Shown here piece by piece: positions 37,059-45,428 of a stretch of DNA of 64,000 bases. Position 1 is the stretch's first letter. Every line of letters begins with the position of its first letter. Below the pieces are notes generated by a model. That model was given only the letters and a program-made list of their open reading frames with translations. It did no database searches and had not been told where the DNA came from. This DNA is from Chthoniobacterales bacterium. GTDB taxonomy: Bacteria > Verrucomicrobiota > Verrucomicrobiia > Chthoniobacterales > JAATET01. A program made the translations under genes and the position numbers. The stretch lies in NCBI GenBank assembly GCA_036569045.1, contig DATCRI010000011.1:62001-126000 (forward strand), given 5' to 3'.

Positions 37059-37076
37059 TGCGGCGAAGACTAGGCC

Positions 37077-37110
37077 CTTCGCAAGTTCCCGCTAACGGTC
37101 ACTTGCGAAG
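37077..37110. repeat. Inverted repeat between two PEP-CTERM genes
   Basis: CTTCGCAAGT (37077-37086) and ACTTGCGAAG (37101-37110) form a perfect 10-bp stem with a 14-base loop that contains GCTAACGG. It sits between the stop at 37128 and the ATG at 37058 on the - strand. There is no T tract, so an operator or mRNA structure is at least as likely as a terminator. Confidence 0.6.
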
Positions 37111-37127
37111 CTTTTGCGGTAAGTTGA

Positions 37128-37940
37128 TCAACCGCGAATCCTTGTCGCTCGCGTGCGATAAACCCGGAAGGCCAACAAGGCCACGAGCGCCCCGCCGATC
37201 GCCCAAGTGCCGGGCTCGGGAACAGCTGTGACCGAAGCGAAGTCTACTGAGAAAGCGTCGATCGAGCGTGAGAAAGAATTGTTCTTGGGAAGCGCGATGC
37301 TCACGGTCGACGAGCCGGTATCCGTGAGACCGGCGAGGGAAGCGTCCCAATACCAGGTGGTCACCGAATAGGTGCCTGCGGTCGAATTCGTATCTCCACT
37401 GCCGGTGGTCGTGTAAAAGCCGTCAGCGCCAACCGCCGTCGAATTGATCGTCAGGATCGGCGTGAAGCCATTGGCGTCCGCCAGCGTCGCCGTGCTGCCG
37501 GCCCGCTTGATCTGAAGGATCACGCCGTAGGCCGTGAAGTTGAGCGTGGCATTGATCGTGAACGTGACGTTGTTGCCGCCGTTCAGAAACACATCCGTTC
37601 CGTAGGTGTTTCCGGTCATCCCTCCGACGAAGTCGTAGACCCCGGCGCCTTGAGCGAAATTGTTGGTCTGGGCGACGGATTGCGCGAGGGTCGCGGAAGT
37701 CGTGCCCGATGATTCGCCCGGAGCCAGATTCGAAAATGTCATGGTGCCGGCGGGGGCAGGCGTCGAGGTGAAGTCCACGTTCGAGAAGCTGTCCCACGTT
37801 GCGTAGGCCGTGCCGACGTCGCCTCGATTCCATGCGCTCTCGGCCGGGATATCACTGATTCCGAGCATGGTGGCCTGCGTTGTGGCAGTCAGGGAAAGAA
37901 AGGCGATTACGCCAAAAAGGAATTTTGAGTGTGTCGTCAT
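37128..37940 (-). CDS. PEP-CTERM sorting domain protein (270 residues)
   Basis: Signal peptide MTTHSKFLFGVIAFLSLTATTQA; beta-rich body with Thr/Ser/Asn-rich strands (VFLNGGNNVTFTINATLNFT); C-terminal VPEPGTWAIGGALVALLAFR with RTRATRIRG behind it. Exported and sorted by an exosortase encoded elsewhere. It is the first of the tandem and shares the VPEPGTWA signature with the 639-residue protein. Confidence 0.85.
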   Translation of the reverse strand: MTTHSKFLFGVIAFLSLTATTQATMLGISDIPAESAWNRGDVGTAYATWDSFSNVDFTSTPAPAGTMTFSNLAPGESSGTTSATLAQSVAQTNNFAQGAGVYDFVGGMTGNTYGTDVFLNGGNNVTFTINATLNFTAYGVILQIKRAGSTATLADANGFTPILTINSTAVGADGFYTTTGSGDTNSTAGTYSVTTWYWDASLAGLTDTGSSTVSIALPKNNSFSRSIDAFSVDFASVTAVPEPGTWAIGGALVALLAFRVYRTRATRIRG

Positions 37941-38036
37941 GGTTGGCCGGGATGCCTAACGAACCCTTGCCCCCCCCGCTAACGAGCCGTTGCCAAAGAT
38001 TAGCGCGCGCTTGCGAATCGCGGCACAAATGCCTGC

Positions 38037-38385
38037 TCAGCCCGCATCCATGCGACCGAAGATCGCAGCGGCCTGCGTCACACGCTTCGCGCGACCGACG
38101 AGCACGAGCCAGTCGCCGCCACGATCGCGATGATGAGCACCGAGTGCGCAATCGTGGGGGCTACCAAAAGATCGTGCAGCCAGTTCATAGGGATATGGGA
38201 GCTTCCCACGGTGGGACGCAAGCACGGCGATCAATCCTCTTCATGAAATTTGACGGGATGGATTTTCCCATTCGGCCGCAAGAGGACTCACGCCTTGTCG
38301 CGGTGCTCCCTTCGAGCAGGTGGCGTCCGATCTGCAGGCCGAGCCTCGCAACTTGATCGAGTGGAACAGGCGGTCCGCTGATCAT
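38037..38385 (-). pseudogene. Remnant of an AspT/YidE-like transporter (in a gene-poor 526-base gap)
   Basis: The gap 37941-38466 holds no intact gene. On the - strand, ATG 38188 opens MNWLHDLLVAPTIAHSVLII and AIVAATG, which looks like the first membrane helix of AspT/YidE-type putative transporters; that frame stops at 38078. Overlapping in another frame, GDWLVLVGRAKRVTQAAAIF ending at 38037 resembles an RCK_C-type stretch found in the middle of the same transporters. The pattern fits a gene reduced by an internal deletion. Just upstream a 66-codon frame (38385-38185) ends in ATGA with this ATG; its start, VPLDQVARLGLQIGRHLLEG, may be another remnant but I do not recognise it. Confidence 0.45.
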
Positions 38386-38414
38386 GGAATATCCCCTTTC
38401 CTTGAGTCTCCGTT

Positions 38415-38442
38415 CGCCCGCTTCATCGAACCGAGGCGGGCG
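38415..38442 (-). terminator. Possible terminator hairpin downstream of pckG
   Basis: CGCCCGC (38415-38421) pairs with GCGGGCG (38436-38442), ~25 bases after the pckG stop. There is no U tract, so the terminator reading is weak. Confidence 0.35.
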
Positions 38443-38466
38443 ATCCGGATTACGGGGACCGCATCT

Positions 38467-40293
38467 TTACAGACGTGAGATGAGCAACTCGCGCTGGAAC
38501 AGCAGTTCCTTCGGCAGGTCGGCGTTCAGATTGATGAACAGTTCGTCCTGCAGCATGAGCTCGCGTTTCCAGCCCTGGACGTCGATGGCCAGCGCCTTCT
38601 CGAGCGTCGCGAAATCGTAACCCTCGAGGCCGTCGATATTGATGTCCTCGGCGGCGGGCATCCAGCCGAGGGGAGTTTCCTCGGCGTAAACCGTGCCGTG
38701 GCAGCGGTCGATGATCCACTTCAGCACGCGCATGTTGTCGCCGAAGCCAGGCCAGAGGAACCTGCCGTCCTCATCCTTGCGGAACCAGTTCACGTGAAAG
38801 ATCTTCGGCACGCGCCTGATCTCCTTTCGCATCTCCAGCCAGTGGGCGAAGTAATCGCCCATGTTGTAGCCGGCGAACGGGAGCATGGCCATGGGGTCGC
38901 GGCGCACGGCGCCGAGCGTGCCGGCGGCGGCGGCGGTCATTTCCGAGCCCATCGTCGCGCCGAGGTAGGTGCCGTGGATCCAGTTGAACGCCTGGAAGAC
39001 GAGCGGCATCGTGGTGGCGCGGCGACCGCCGAAGACGAACGCGGTGATCGGCACGCCGGCGGGATCGTCCGCCTTGTCGTCGAGCACGGGATTGTTGGCC
39101 ATCGGCGCGGTGAAACGGGCATTCGCGTGGGCGGCGGGCCGGCCACAGCCAGGGGTCCATTCCTTGCCGGTCCAGTCGGTGAGCCTGGCCGGCGGCTCGT
39201 CGGTGAGGCCTTCCCACCACACATCGCCGTCCTCCGTGAGTGCGACGTTGGTAAAGATCGTGTCGCGTTCGCAGCATCTCAGGGCGTTGAGGTTCGACCG
39301 GGCCGACGTGCCGGGCGCGACGCCGAAGTAGCCGGCCTCGGGATTGATCGCGTAAAGGCGACCGTCCGCACCGGGCTTGATCCACGCGATGTCGTCGCCG
39401 ATGGTCGTGACCTTCCAGCCGTCGAATTCCTTCGGCGGGATGAGCATCGCAAAGTTCGTCTTGCCGCAGGCACTTGGAAAGGCGGCGGCGACGTAGTCCT
39501 TCCTGCCCTCGGGCGATTCGACGCCGACGATGAGCATGTGCTCGGCCATCCAGCCTTCATCGCGGGCCATGCACGAGGCGATGCGCAGCGCAAAGCACTT
39601 CTTCCCGAGCAGCGCGTTCCCGCCGTAGCCCGAGCCGTAGCTCCAGATCTCGCGGGTCTCAGGGAAATGGACGATGTATTTGGTTTCGCGGTTACAAGGC
39701 CACGGAACGTCGGCCTCGTCGGGGCCGAGCGGCGCGCCAACGGTGTGAACGCACGGCACGAATCTGCCGTTCTCACCGAGCTGGTCGAGCACGGCCTGCC
39801 CCATGCGAGTCATGATGCGCATGTTCACCGCGACGTAGGGCGAGTCGGAGATCTCGACGCCGATGTGGGCGATTTTCGAGCCGATCGGGCCCATGCTGAA
39901 CGGCACGACAAACATCGTGCGGCCTTTCATGCAGCCGGTGAAGAGCGGCTCGAGCGTGGCGCGCATCTCATCGGGCGCCATCCAGTTGTTCGTCGGTCCG
40001 GCGTCCTTCCTGCGTATGCTGCAGATGAACGTGCGGTCCTCGACGCGAGCGACGTCCGACGGATCCGATAGCGCGAGATAGCTATTCGGGCGCCTGGCGG
40101 GATTGAGCTTCCGGAAAGTGCCGGCATCGACTAGCGTCTGGCAAAGCTCGTCGTATTCCTCCTGCGAGCCATCGCACCAGCGGACGTCATCCGGCTGGCA
40201 CAGGGCGCGGATTTCTTCGACCCACGCGAGCAAAGCCCGGTTACGGGTAGGGGCGGCCTGGACTGCGGTTGGGGCGACTTCGGTGGTGATCAT
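38467..40293 (-). CDS. pckG: Phosphoenolpyruvate carboxykinase (GTP)
   Basis: 608 residues; oxaloacetate + GTP to PEP + GDP + CO2, first step of gluconeogenesis. Recognisable: [20 protein letters not shown], the P loop [18 protein letters not shown] with the reactive Cys of GTP-type enzymes, metal/nucleotide region [20 protein letters not shown], and [20 protein letters not shown] with [10 protein letters not shown]. The GTP-dependent form is unrelated in sequence to the ATP-dependent pckA. The ATG at 40293 gives a ~20-residue polar N-terminus. It has its own promoter; no neighbouring gene shares the pathway. Confidence 0.96.
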   Translation of the reverse strand: MITTEVAPTAVQAAPTRNRALLAWVEEIRALCQPDDVRWCDGSQEEYDELCQTLVDAGTFRKLNPARRPNSYLALSDPSDVARVEDRTFICSIRRKDAGPTNNWMAPDEMRATLEPLFTGCMKGRTMFVVPFSMGPIGSKIAHIGVEISDSPYVAVNMRIMTRMGQAVLDQLGENGRFVPCVHTVGAPLGPDEADVPWPCNRETKYIVHFPETREIWSYGSGYGGNALLGKKCFALRIASCMARDEGWMAEHMLIVGVESPEGRKDYVAAAFPSACGKTNFAMLIPPKEFDGWKVTTIGDDIAWIKPGADGRLYAINPEAGYFGVAPGTSARSNLNALRCCERDTIFTNVALTEDGDVWWEGLTDEPPARLTDWTGKEWTPGCGRPAAHANARFTAPMANNPVLDDKADDPAGVPITAFVFGGRRATTMPLVFQAFNWIHGTYLGATMGSEMTAAAAGTLGAVRRDPMAMLPFAGYNMGDYFAHWLEMRKEIRRVPKIFHVNWFRKDEDGRFLWPGFGDNMRVLKWIIDRCHGTVYAEETPLGWMPAAEDINIDGLEGYDFATLEKALAIDVQGWKRELMLQDELFINLNADLPKELLFQRELLISRL

Positions 40294-40368
40294 GATCCGA
40301 TGGTGCCATCGGTCGGGTCCAGCGCGATACCCGTGACTTGCTCAAACCCGCTCCCTTTTTGCCAAAAA

Positions 40369-40875
40369 TCACGCCTCGACCGGCACCGGCTCCATCACGA
40401 AATGGCTGAGGCGGATGCCGGCCTCGGCGGCAGTGTAATCGATCCGCTCAATCTCGGTCTCGACCACCGCAAGGGCAAACTTCCCGTCGAACGTGTTCAG
40501 AAAATAGAGATGCGACTTGTCCTCGATGATCTTCCACGCGCGCTTGATCGTGACGGTATCGACATGCACCTGCGCGGTGCCGCGGAGATTGAGGGCGACC
40601 GTGAAATCCTCGTTCGCGAACAGCCAGTCCACCTGCGGATTCACGCGGATGTGGCGGACCTTCGCGCTGTGCGCGGCCGTGAGCGTGAGCAGACGCGGGA
40701 AGGTGTCGAGAGTGAGGGTCGCCATCCAACGGGCATGAGGGGCATTCTCGGAGTCGACCGTGGTGAGCACGCCGAGATGGCGTTCATTGATGATTTTCCG
40801 GGCAAGGGCGACGAGATCGTCGTTATCCGCAATCTCGAGATTCTCCTGCTGGCGGAGGGAGGAGAACGGATTCAT
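40369..40875 (-). CDS. Pyridoxamine 5'-phosphate oxidase-fold (FMN-binding) protein
   Basis: 168 residues, a split-barrel flavin-binding fold. ERHLGVLTTVDSENAPHARW followed by MATLTLDTFPRLLTLTAAHS and KVRHIRVNPQVDWLFANEDF are typical of the general-stress/PNPOx-like family (pfam 'Pyridox_oxidase' group, COG3871). It is far from the true PdxH family in length. Likely a flavin reductase or haem-utilisation-related protein; function unknown. 75 bases separate it from pckG. Confidence 0.75.
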   Translation of the reverse strand: MNPFSSLRQQENLEIADNDDLVALARKIINERHLGVLTTVDSENAPHARWMATLTLDTFPRLLTLTAAHSAKVRHIRVNPQVDWLFANEDFTVALNLRGTAQVHVDTVTIKRAWKIIEDKSHLYFLNTFDGKFALAVVETEIERIDYTAAEAGIRLSHFVMEPVPVEA

Positions 40876-40984
40876 GGCGATGGCACTTTACGCAGCCCCC
40901 CGCCGCGGCGATACACGGTCCTTGCCGGGTGCGAACCCTATATTGTCCGTTTCAGAATGGGCGGAGCCTTTCCTTTGCGCGCCG

Positions 40985-41264
40985 ATCCGCGCCCGAGATG
41001 GGGCTCGCTCGGCCAGGTCGCCCGGGCCGTGAACACGAGCACGTTCTACTTCTGCAAGATGTTCAAGAAGGCCACCGGCCTGAACTTCACCGAGTATCTC
41101 TCCCGCGTGCGCATCGAGAAGGCCAAGACGCTACTGCTGAATCCGAACCTCCGCGTGAGCGAGATCGCCTACGACGTCGGGTTCCAATCCCTCACGCACT
41201 TCAACCGCGTCTTCCGAAAGGTCGTCGGCCTCTCGCCTACCGGCAGCAACTCACGCGGGCCTGA
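40985..41264 (+). pseudogene. Decayed AraC-family regulator: only the DNA-binding domain remains
   Basis: In one + frame the sequence reads LGQVARAVNTSTFYFCKMFK then KATGLNFTEYLSRVRIEKAK, LRVSEIAYDVGFQSLTHFNR and VFRKVVGLSPT, an almost complete AraC double helix-turn-helix. No sensor domain or start codon lies upstream. At the 3' end the frame shifts: after GLSP the expected AYRQQLTRA-stop continues in another frame, ending TGA at 41264. Loss of the N-terminus plus a C-terminal frameshift marks it as a pseudogene. Confidence 0.8.
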
Positions 41265-41276
41265 GCCATTGCTGCC

Positions 41277-42680
41277 TCAGCGCTCTGGCCCCGCGACGGT
41301 GGATTTCACCTCGCCATCCGACAGGCGCGAGCGCAGGACGTCCCCGGCCTTCACGGCGGCTACGGAACGCAGCGGCCGGCCATCCGCACCAAATGTGATG
41401 GAATAGCCGCGGGCCAGCGTGGCATCGGGGCTGAGCGCCTGCAGCAGCCCCGTCGCACGGGCCGAGCGCTCGCGAAATCGACGCAACTGCCGATCGACGG
41501 CCTCGTCGAGCAACGTGCGCGCCCGGGCCAGGTGATCTCGCCGTATCGCCACCTGGGCCGCCGGGCGATGAGCGGCGATCATGGCTCTCGCCCGGAGCAA
41601 CCCTTCGCGACGGTCCTTCAGGTTGGCCGCGATCACTCGAAACATCTCCGCATGCGCTCCATCCAGCCGCTGGCGCCGCTCCCTCACGAGTCGGGCGGGC
41701 TCGCGAAACAACGCGGACCGCTCGAGGGCGACCAGCCGCGACCGTTGAAACCGCACCACGCTCACACACTCGCGCCCCATGCGGCCCACGCGCTCCCGCA
41801 CGCCGCGCAGAAGCTGCCCCGCGTCCGGCACGATGAGCTCCGCCGCCGCGCTGGGGGTTGGCGCCCGAAAATCCGCCGCAAAATCGGAGAGGGTGAAGTC
41901 GATCTCGTGCCCGACCGCGCTGACCACCGGCACGCGCGAGGCCGCGATCGCGCGGGCGACGGCTTCCTCGTTGAATTCCCACAGGTCCTCGAGGCTGCCC
42001 CCGCCGCGGGTAACGACAACGAGATCCACTTCCGGCAACCCATTGCCCGGCGCCGCCGAAAATTCCCCGATCGCCGCGGCAATCTCCTTCGCCGCGCCCC
42101 GGCCCTGCACGCGCACGGGATTCACGATCACTTCCACGCCCGGCATGCGTCGATGGATCACCTTGAGAAAATCGCGGATTGCGGCCCCGGTGGGCGAGGT
42201 CACCACGCCCACTCGCGTTGGCAGCGCCGGCAGCGGACGCTTGCGCCCGGCGTCGAAGAGCCCCTCCGCCGCGAGCTTCGCCTTGAGCGCCTCGAAGCGG
42301 GCCTGCAGCGCGCCGAGCCCCTCTTCCTGCGCGAGCGCGACGACGAGCTGATATTGCCCGCGCGCCTCGTAGACCGTGAGTTCGCCAAAAAGCTGCACCT
42401 GCATGCCGTCGGCCAGCCGAAGGCCGCGCAGGCTGCGCGCGGTCCCGGCGAAAAGCACGCAGGCAAGTTGCGAGCCGGCATCCTTGAGCGTGAAATACTG
42501 GTGGCCCGAGGCCTGCCGGCGGAGATTGGAAATTTCCCCGCGCACCCAGATCTCGCCGAGCTTCGCCTCGAGCGCCGCGCGCACGGCGCGGGTAAGCTCC
42601 GTGACGGTGAAAATCCGCGGTGCCGCCTCGGGCACCTCCTCCGGATCCGGCGTCGCGCCGAAGCTCAGATCAAGCTGCAT
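41277..42680 (-). CDS. xseA: Exodeoxyribonuclease VII large subunit
   Basis: 467 residues from MQLDLSFGATPDPEEVPEAA. OB fold at the N-terminus (TVTELTRAVRAALEAKLGEI, WVRGEISNLRRQASGHQYFT), catalytic nuclease region with RVGVVTSPTGAAIRDFLKVI, VVTRGGGSLEDLWEFNEEAV and VSAVGHEIDFTLSDFAADFR, then the long coiled-coil (~300-430). The start overlaps pssA by 11 bases. xseB is not adjacent. Degrades ssDNA; with the small subunit XseB. Confidence 0.93.
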   Translation of the reverse strand: MQLDLSFGATPDPEEVPEAAPRIFTVTELTRAVRAALEAKLGEIWVRGEISNLRRQASGHQYFTLKDAGSQLACVLFAGTARSLRGLRLADGMQVQLFGELTVYEARGQYQLVVALAQEEGLGALQARFEALKAKLAAEGLFDAGRKRPLPALPTRVGVVTSPTGAAIRDFLKVIHRRMPGVEVIVNPVRVQGRGAAKEIAAAIGEFSAAPGNGLPEVDLVVVTRGGGSLEDLWEFNEEAVARAIAASRVPVVSAVGHEIDFTLSDFAADFRAPTPSAAAELIVPDAGQLLRGVRERVGRMGRECVSVVRFQRSRLVALERSALFREPARLVRERRQRLDGAHAEMFRVIAANLKDRREGLLRARAMIAAHRPAAQVAIRRDHLARARTLLDEAVDRQLRRFRERSARATGLLQALSPDATLARGYSITFGADGRPLRSVAAVKAGDVLRSRLSDGEVKSTVAGPER

Positions 42681-43500
42681 CGCGCTTCTCCGGCTCCTCC
42701 TCGCCGGGCTCGTCGTCGTCCTCGATCTCCCGGCGCAACGCCTTGGAAACAAAGGGGCGCACGAAGCCGTAGAGCAGGAACGCGACGAAAAGCACCGCCG
42801 GCATCCACTGGTAATTCAGCGCCGTGAACACGAGCACGCCGATCACGACGATGAAGGCCGGCAGCGAGCGCTCGGTGCGCCAGTTCACAGCCTTGAAACT
42901 CGGGTAGCGCACGCGGCTGAACATCAGCACCGAGAGAAAAATCATCAGCGCCGGCAGGCCAAATTTCCAGTTGCCGATTGCGCGCTGTCCCTCATTGATC
43001 CAGAGCATGAGGAGCGTGAGTGAGGCGATCACGCCGGCCGCGGCAGGAATCGGAAAGCCCTCGAAATCCTTCGACGCGCCCTTGTGCTCGGGATCGGCCG
43101 CGAGGCAGTTGAATCGCGCGAGCCGGAGCGTGCCGCAAAGCAGGTAGAAGAAGGCGATCACCCAGCCTGTCTTGTGGAAATCGTGCAGCACGATGTCGTA
43201 GGCAAGCAGCGCCGGGGCGACGCCGAACGACACGACATCGGCCAGCGAATCAAACTCCCGGCCGAACGGACTTTCGCGCCCGCCGAGTCGCGCGAGCCGG
43301 CCATCGAGCAGATCGAAGACGCAGGCGCCGAGAATCCACGCGATGGCTTCCTTGTAGCGCCCGCTCACCAGCGCGTCGGACCCGACTTCGCCCGCGATCT
43401 TGCCCTCGATGATGCTGCGCACCGCCGCAAAGCCGCAGAAGAGATTTCCCGCCGTCATGAGATTCGGCAGGAGATAAATTTTCGGGCCGGGGCTGCTCAT
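42670..43500 (-). CDS. pssA: CDP-diacylglycerol-serine O-phosphatidyltransferase
   Basis: 276 residues; CDP-DAG + serine to phosphatidylserine, in the inner membrane. CDP-alcohol phosphotransferase signature DLLDGRLAR...GREFDSLADVVSFG. Helices include WVIAFFYLLCGTLRLARFNC and FPIPAAAGVIASLTLLMLW. The C-terminus is a charged Glu/Asp/Arg tail (RREIEDDDEPGEEEPEKRDA). It follows psd on the same strand, so both steps of phosphatidylethanolamine synthesis are together. Confidence 0.93.
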   Translation of the reverse strand: MSSPGPKIYLLPNLMTAGNLFCGFAAVRSIIEGKIAGEVGSDALVSGRYKEAIAWILGACVFDLLDGRLARLGGRESPFGREFDSLADVVSFGVAPALLAYDIVLHDFHKTGWVIAFFYLLCGTLRLARFNCLAADPEHKGASKDFEGFPIPAAAGVIASLTLLMLWINEGQRAIGNWKFGLPALMIFLSVLMFSRVRYPSFKAVNWRTERSLPAFIVVIGVLVFTALNYQWMPAVLFVAFLLYGFVRPFVSKALRREIEDDDEPGEEEPEKRDAA

Positions 43501-43592
43501 ACGTTCGTGGCGCGGCAGCCTACACCGACCGCGCGGTGAAAGGCAGCGTTATTCCGCCCCGGCGCGGACTGCGGAAGTCCTCCGTCACCCTC

Positions 43593-44255
43593 TCAAATCA
43601 GCGGCGTCGGCTTCGGCAGATCGGCGGGAAATTCGGCGACCGGAGTGAGGCCGCCGCGCACGGATTCCCCCTCGCGCACGAGAATCTTCGAGCCGAGCGG
43701 CACCCAGAGTTCCGTGCGAGAGCCGAAACGAATCATCCCAAACTTCTGGCCCTGCCTCACTTCGTCGCCGACCTGCGACCACGGCACGATCCGCCGGGCG
43801 ATCGCGCCGGTGATCTGCCGCACAGCCACGGTGACCTTCTCGCCCTTGAACACCCAGAGGCGGCTGGCGTTCTTGCGGGCGCTGTCGGGGTTCCGCGCAT
43901 CCAGATAAAGCCCCTTCTTGCCCTCGCTGTGCGTGATCGTGCCGGCAATTGGCGAGCGGTTCACGTGCACGTCGACGACGGACAGAAAGATCGAGATGCA
44001 CACCATGCTCTGCATGAGCGCCTCGCCCTCGATGCGCTCCTCGACGCTCACGATCTTGCCGTCGGCCGGGGCGATGGCGATCGCGGGATCGTTCGGCGCC
44101 TCGCGCTCGGGATCGCGGAAAAAATAGCAGGTGAAGGCCGCTGCGGCCATCCAAAGGAGAGCGAGAGGGGGAACCCAAAGGAGACTGGCCACGAAAAGCA
44201 CGGCGAGAATCACAAAGATTCCCGTGGCTTCGTTGATGGCGCGCGGAGATTTCAC
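43593..44255 (-). CDS. psd: Phosphatidylserine decarboxylase (short, PSD-related type)
   Basis: ~220 residues from GTG 44255 (MKSPRAINEATGIF...); the open frame to 44597 upstream is unlikely because the residues lack a fold and the promoter region of a divergent gene lies there. Two helices (VILAVLFVASLLWVPPLALL) anchor it. Conserved FFRDPERE, and IAPADGKIVSVEE, CISIFLSVVDVHVNRSPIAG, and the self-cleavage site RFGSRTELWVP where the Ser becomes the pyruvoyl group. Produces phosphatidylethanolamine from the PssA product. 92 bases upstream of pssA. Confidence 0.9.
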   Translation of the reverse strand: MKSPRAINEATGIFVILAVLFVASLLWVPPLALLWMAAAAFTCYFFRDPEREAPNDPAIAIAPADGKIVSVEERIEGEALMQSMVCISIFLSVVDVHVNRSPIAGTITHSEGKKGLYLDARNPDSARKNASRLWVFKGEKVTVAVRQITGAIARRIVPWSQVGDEVRQGQKFGMIRFGSRTELWVPLGSKILVREGESVRGGLTPVAEFPADLPKPTPLI

Positions 44256-44395
44256 GAGCGGGAAACTAACAAGCCCGACGCGCAGCGCGCCAGAAGGATG
44301 TTTTTCCGGACACGGGACTTCTCCACGAAAAGGCCCGAAATTCTCAGCGGGACACCCCTCTTGCCACGACGCCCCGCCCGCTTCATATTGCGCGC

Positions 44396-44938
44396 ATGAC
44401 CGCCACGCTGTCGCCCGACTCCACGATGCAGGAGCTGCTCCAGGCTCTGCCCGGCGCCCAACGCGCGCTCTTCCGCCTCCATCACATCGGCGGCTGCTCG
44501 AGCTGCGGATTCCGCCCCGAAGAGACGTTCGCCGAGGTTTGCGCCCGCAACGACGGGCTCGATCCCGTGGCAACGCTGGCCGAGGTGGAGGCCGCATGCG
44601 CCGAGGACGCGAAGATGCTGATCGAGCCGAAGGAAGCCGCCACCGCCCTTGCCGAGGGCGGAGACGCCCGGCTGCTGGACATCCGCACGCGCGAGGAATT
44701 CGACGCCGTGAAAATCCCCCAGGCGCAGCACTTCACGCAGGAGCTTCTGCAGACGATCATGACTTCCTGGCCGAAGGACGGCCTCGTCATTCTCGTCGAT
44801 CACCAGGGCGCCCGCAGCATGGACGCCGCCGCGTATTTCGCCGGCCACGGCTTCACGAACGTCCGCGGCCTGCGCGGCGGCATCGACGCCTGGAGCCTCG
44901 AAGTCGACCCCAGCCTGCCCCGCTACACGATCGAGTGA
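44396..44938 (+). CDS. DUF1858-like + rhodanese-fold protein lacking the catalytic Cys
   Basis: 180 residues. N-terminal ~60 residues (STMQELLQALPGAQRALFRL, HHIGGCSSCGFRPEETFAEV) resemble DUF1858, a small domain with a CxxC pair. C-terminal rhodanese domain (~85-178) has LLDIRTREEFDAVKIPQAQH and the active-site loop VDHQGARSMDAAA, where the usual Cys is Asp, so sulfurtransferase activity is unlikely. It lies 1 base before an IscU-type gene. A sulfur-carrier or regulatory role is possible; the CSSC motif is a candidate functional site. Confidence 0.8.
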   Translation: MTATLSPDSTMQELLQALPGAQRALFRLHHIGGCSSCGFRPEETFAEVCARNDGLDPVATLAEVEAACAEDAKMLIEPKEAATALAEGGDARLLDIRTREEFDAVKIPQAQHFTQELLQTIMTSWPKDGLVILVDHQGARSMDAAAYFAGHGFTNVRGLRGGIDAWSLEVDPSLPRYTIE

Positions 44939-44939
44939 C

Positions 44940-45404
44940 ATGAGCGACGACCTCGAAACGAAAATTCAGGAAGCGATTGCCGATCCCCGCAATCTCGGCG
45001 AAATGGCCGACGCCGACGCCGTAGGCACCGTCGGCAGCGCGGATTGCGGCGACATGCTGCGCATGTGGGTAAAGTTCAAGGAGGAAGACGGCCGCAAGGT
45101 CATCGACAAGGCGACCTTCCAGACCTTCGGCTGCCAGACCGCCATCGCCGTCGCCAGCATGGCCACCGATCTCATTCGCGGCAAAACCGCCGAGGAAGCC
45201 CTCGCCATGAACGGCGCGGACCTCTCCGCCCCCCTCGGCCCGCTCCCGCCGATGAAGATTCACTGCGCCCAGCTCGTGGAAGGCGCCCTCAAGGACGCGC
45301 TGAACCCCCAGGCCGCCTCCGCGACGCCCGCCGCCCCGCAGGCCCCGACGCTTTTCGACCAGCTCAACACCCCGAAGACCGTCAAAATCACCCTTCAAAA
45401 GTAA
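44940..45404 (+). CDS. IscU/NifU-type Fe-S scaffold protein
   Basis: 154 residues. Three scaffold cysteines are in the right setting: ADCGDMLRMWVKF (CGD), TFQTFGCQTAIAVASM and MKIHCAQLVEGALKD. The C-terminal ~30 residues (Ala/Pro-rich, then TVKITLQK) are not part of the IscU fold. Typical IscU is ~128 residues. Directly preceded by the rhodanese-like gene and followed by sufT, so this is a Fe-S assembly group; sufBCDS are not in the window. Confidence 0.9.
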   Translation: MSDDLETKIQEAIADPRNLGEMADADAVGTVGSADCGDMLRMWVKFKEEDGRKVIDKATFQTFGCQTAIAVASMATDLIRGKTAEEALAMNGADLSAPLGPLPPMKIHCAQLVEGALKDALNPQAASATPAAPQAPTLFDQLNTPKTVKITLQK

Positions 45405-45428
45405 ATCCGCTTTTTTTTGATACCATCC

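Noticed and set aside
36960-38040. Sigma-54 (-24/-12) promoters upstream of the PEP-CTERM genes
   Set aside because: TAGC...TTGC-like pieces were seen but the spacing is off by one or the -12 GC is missing in each case.
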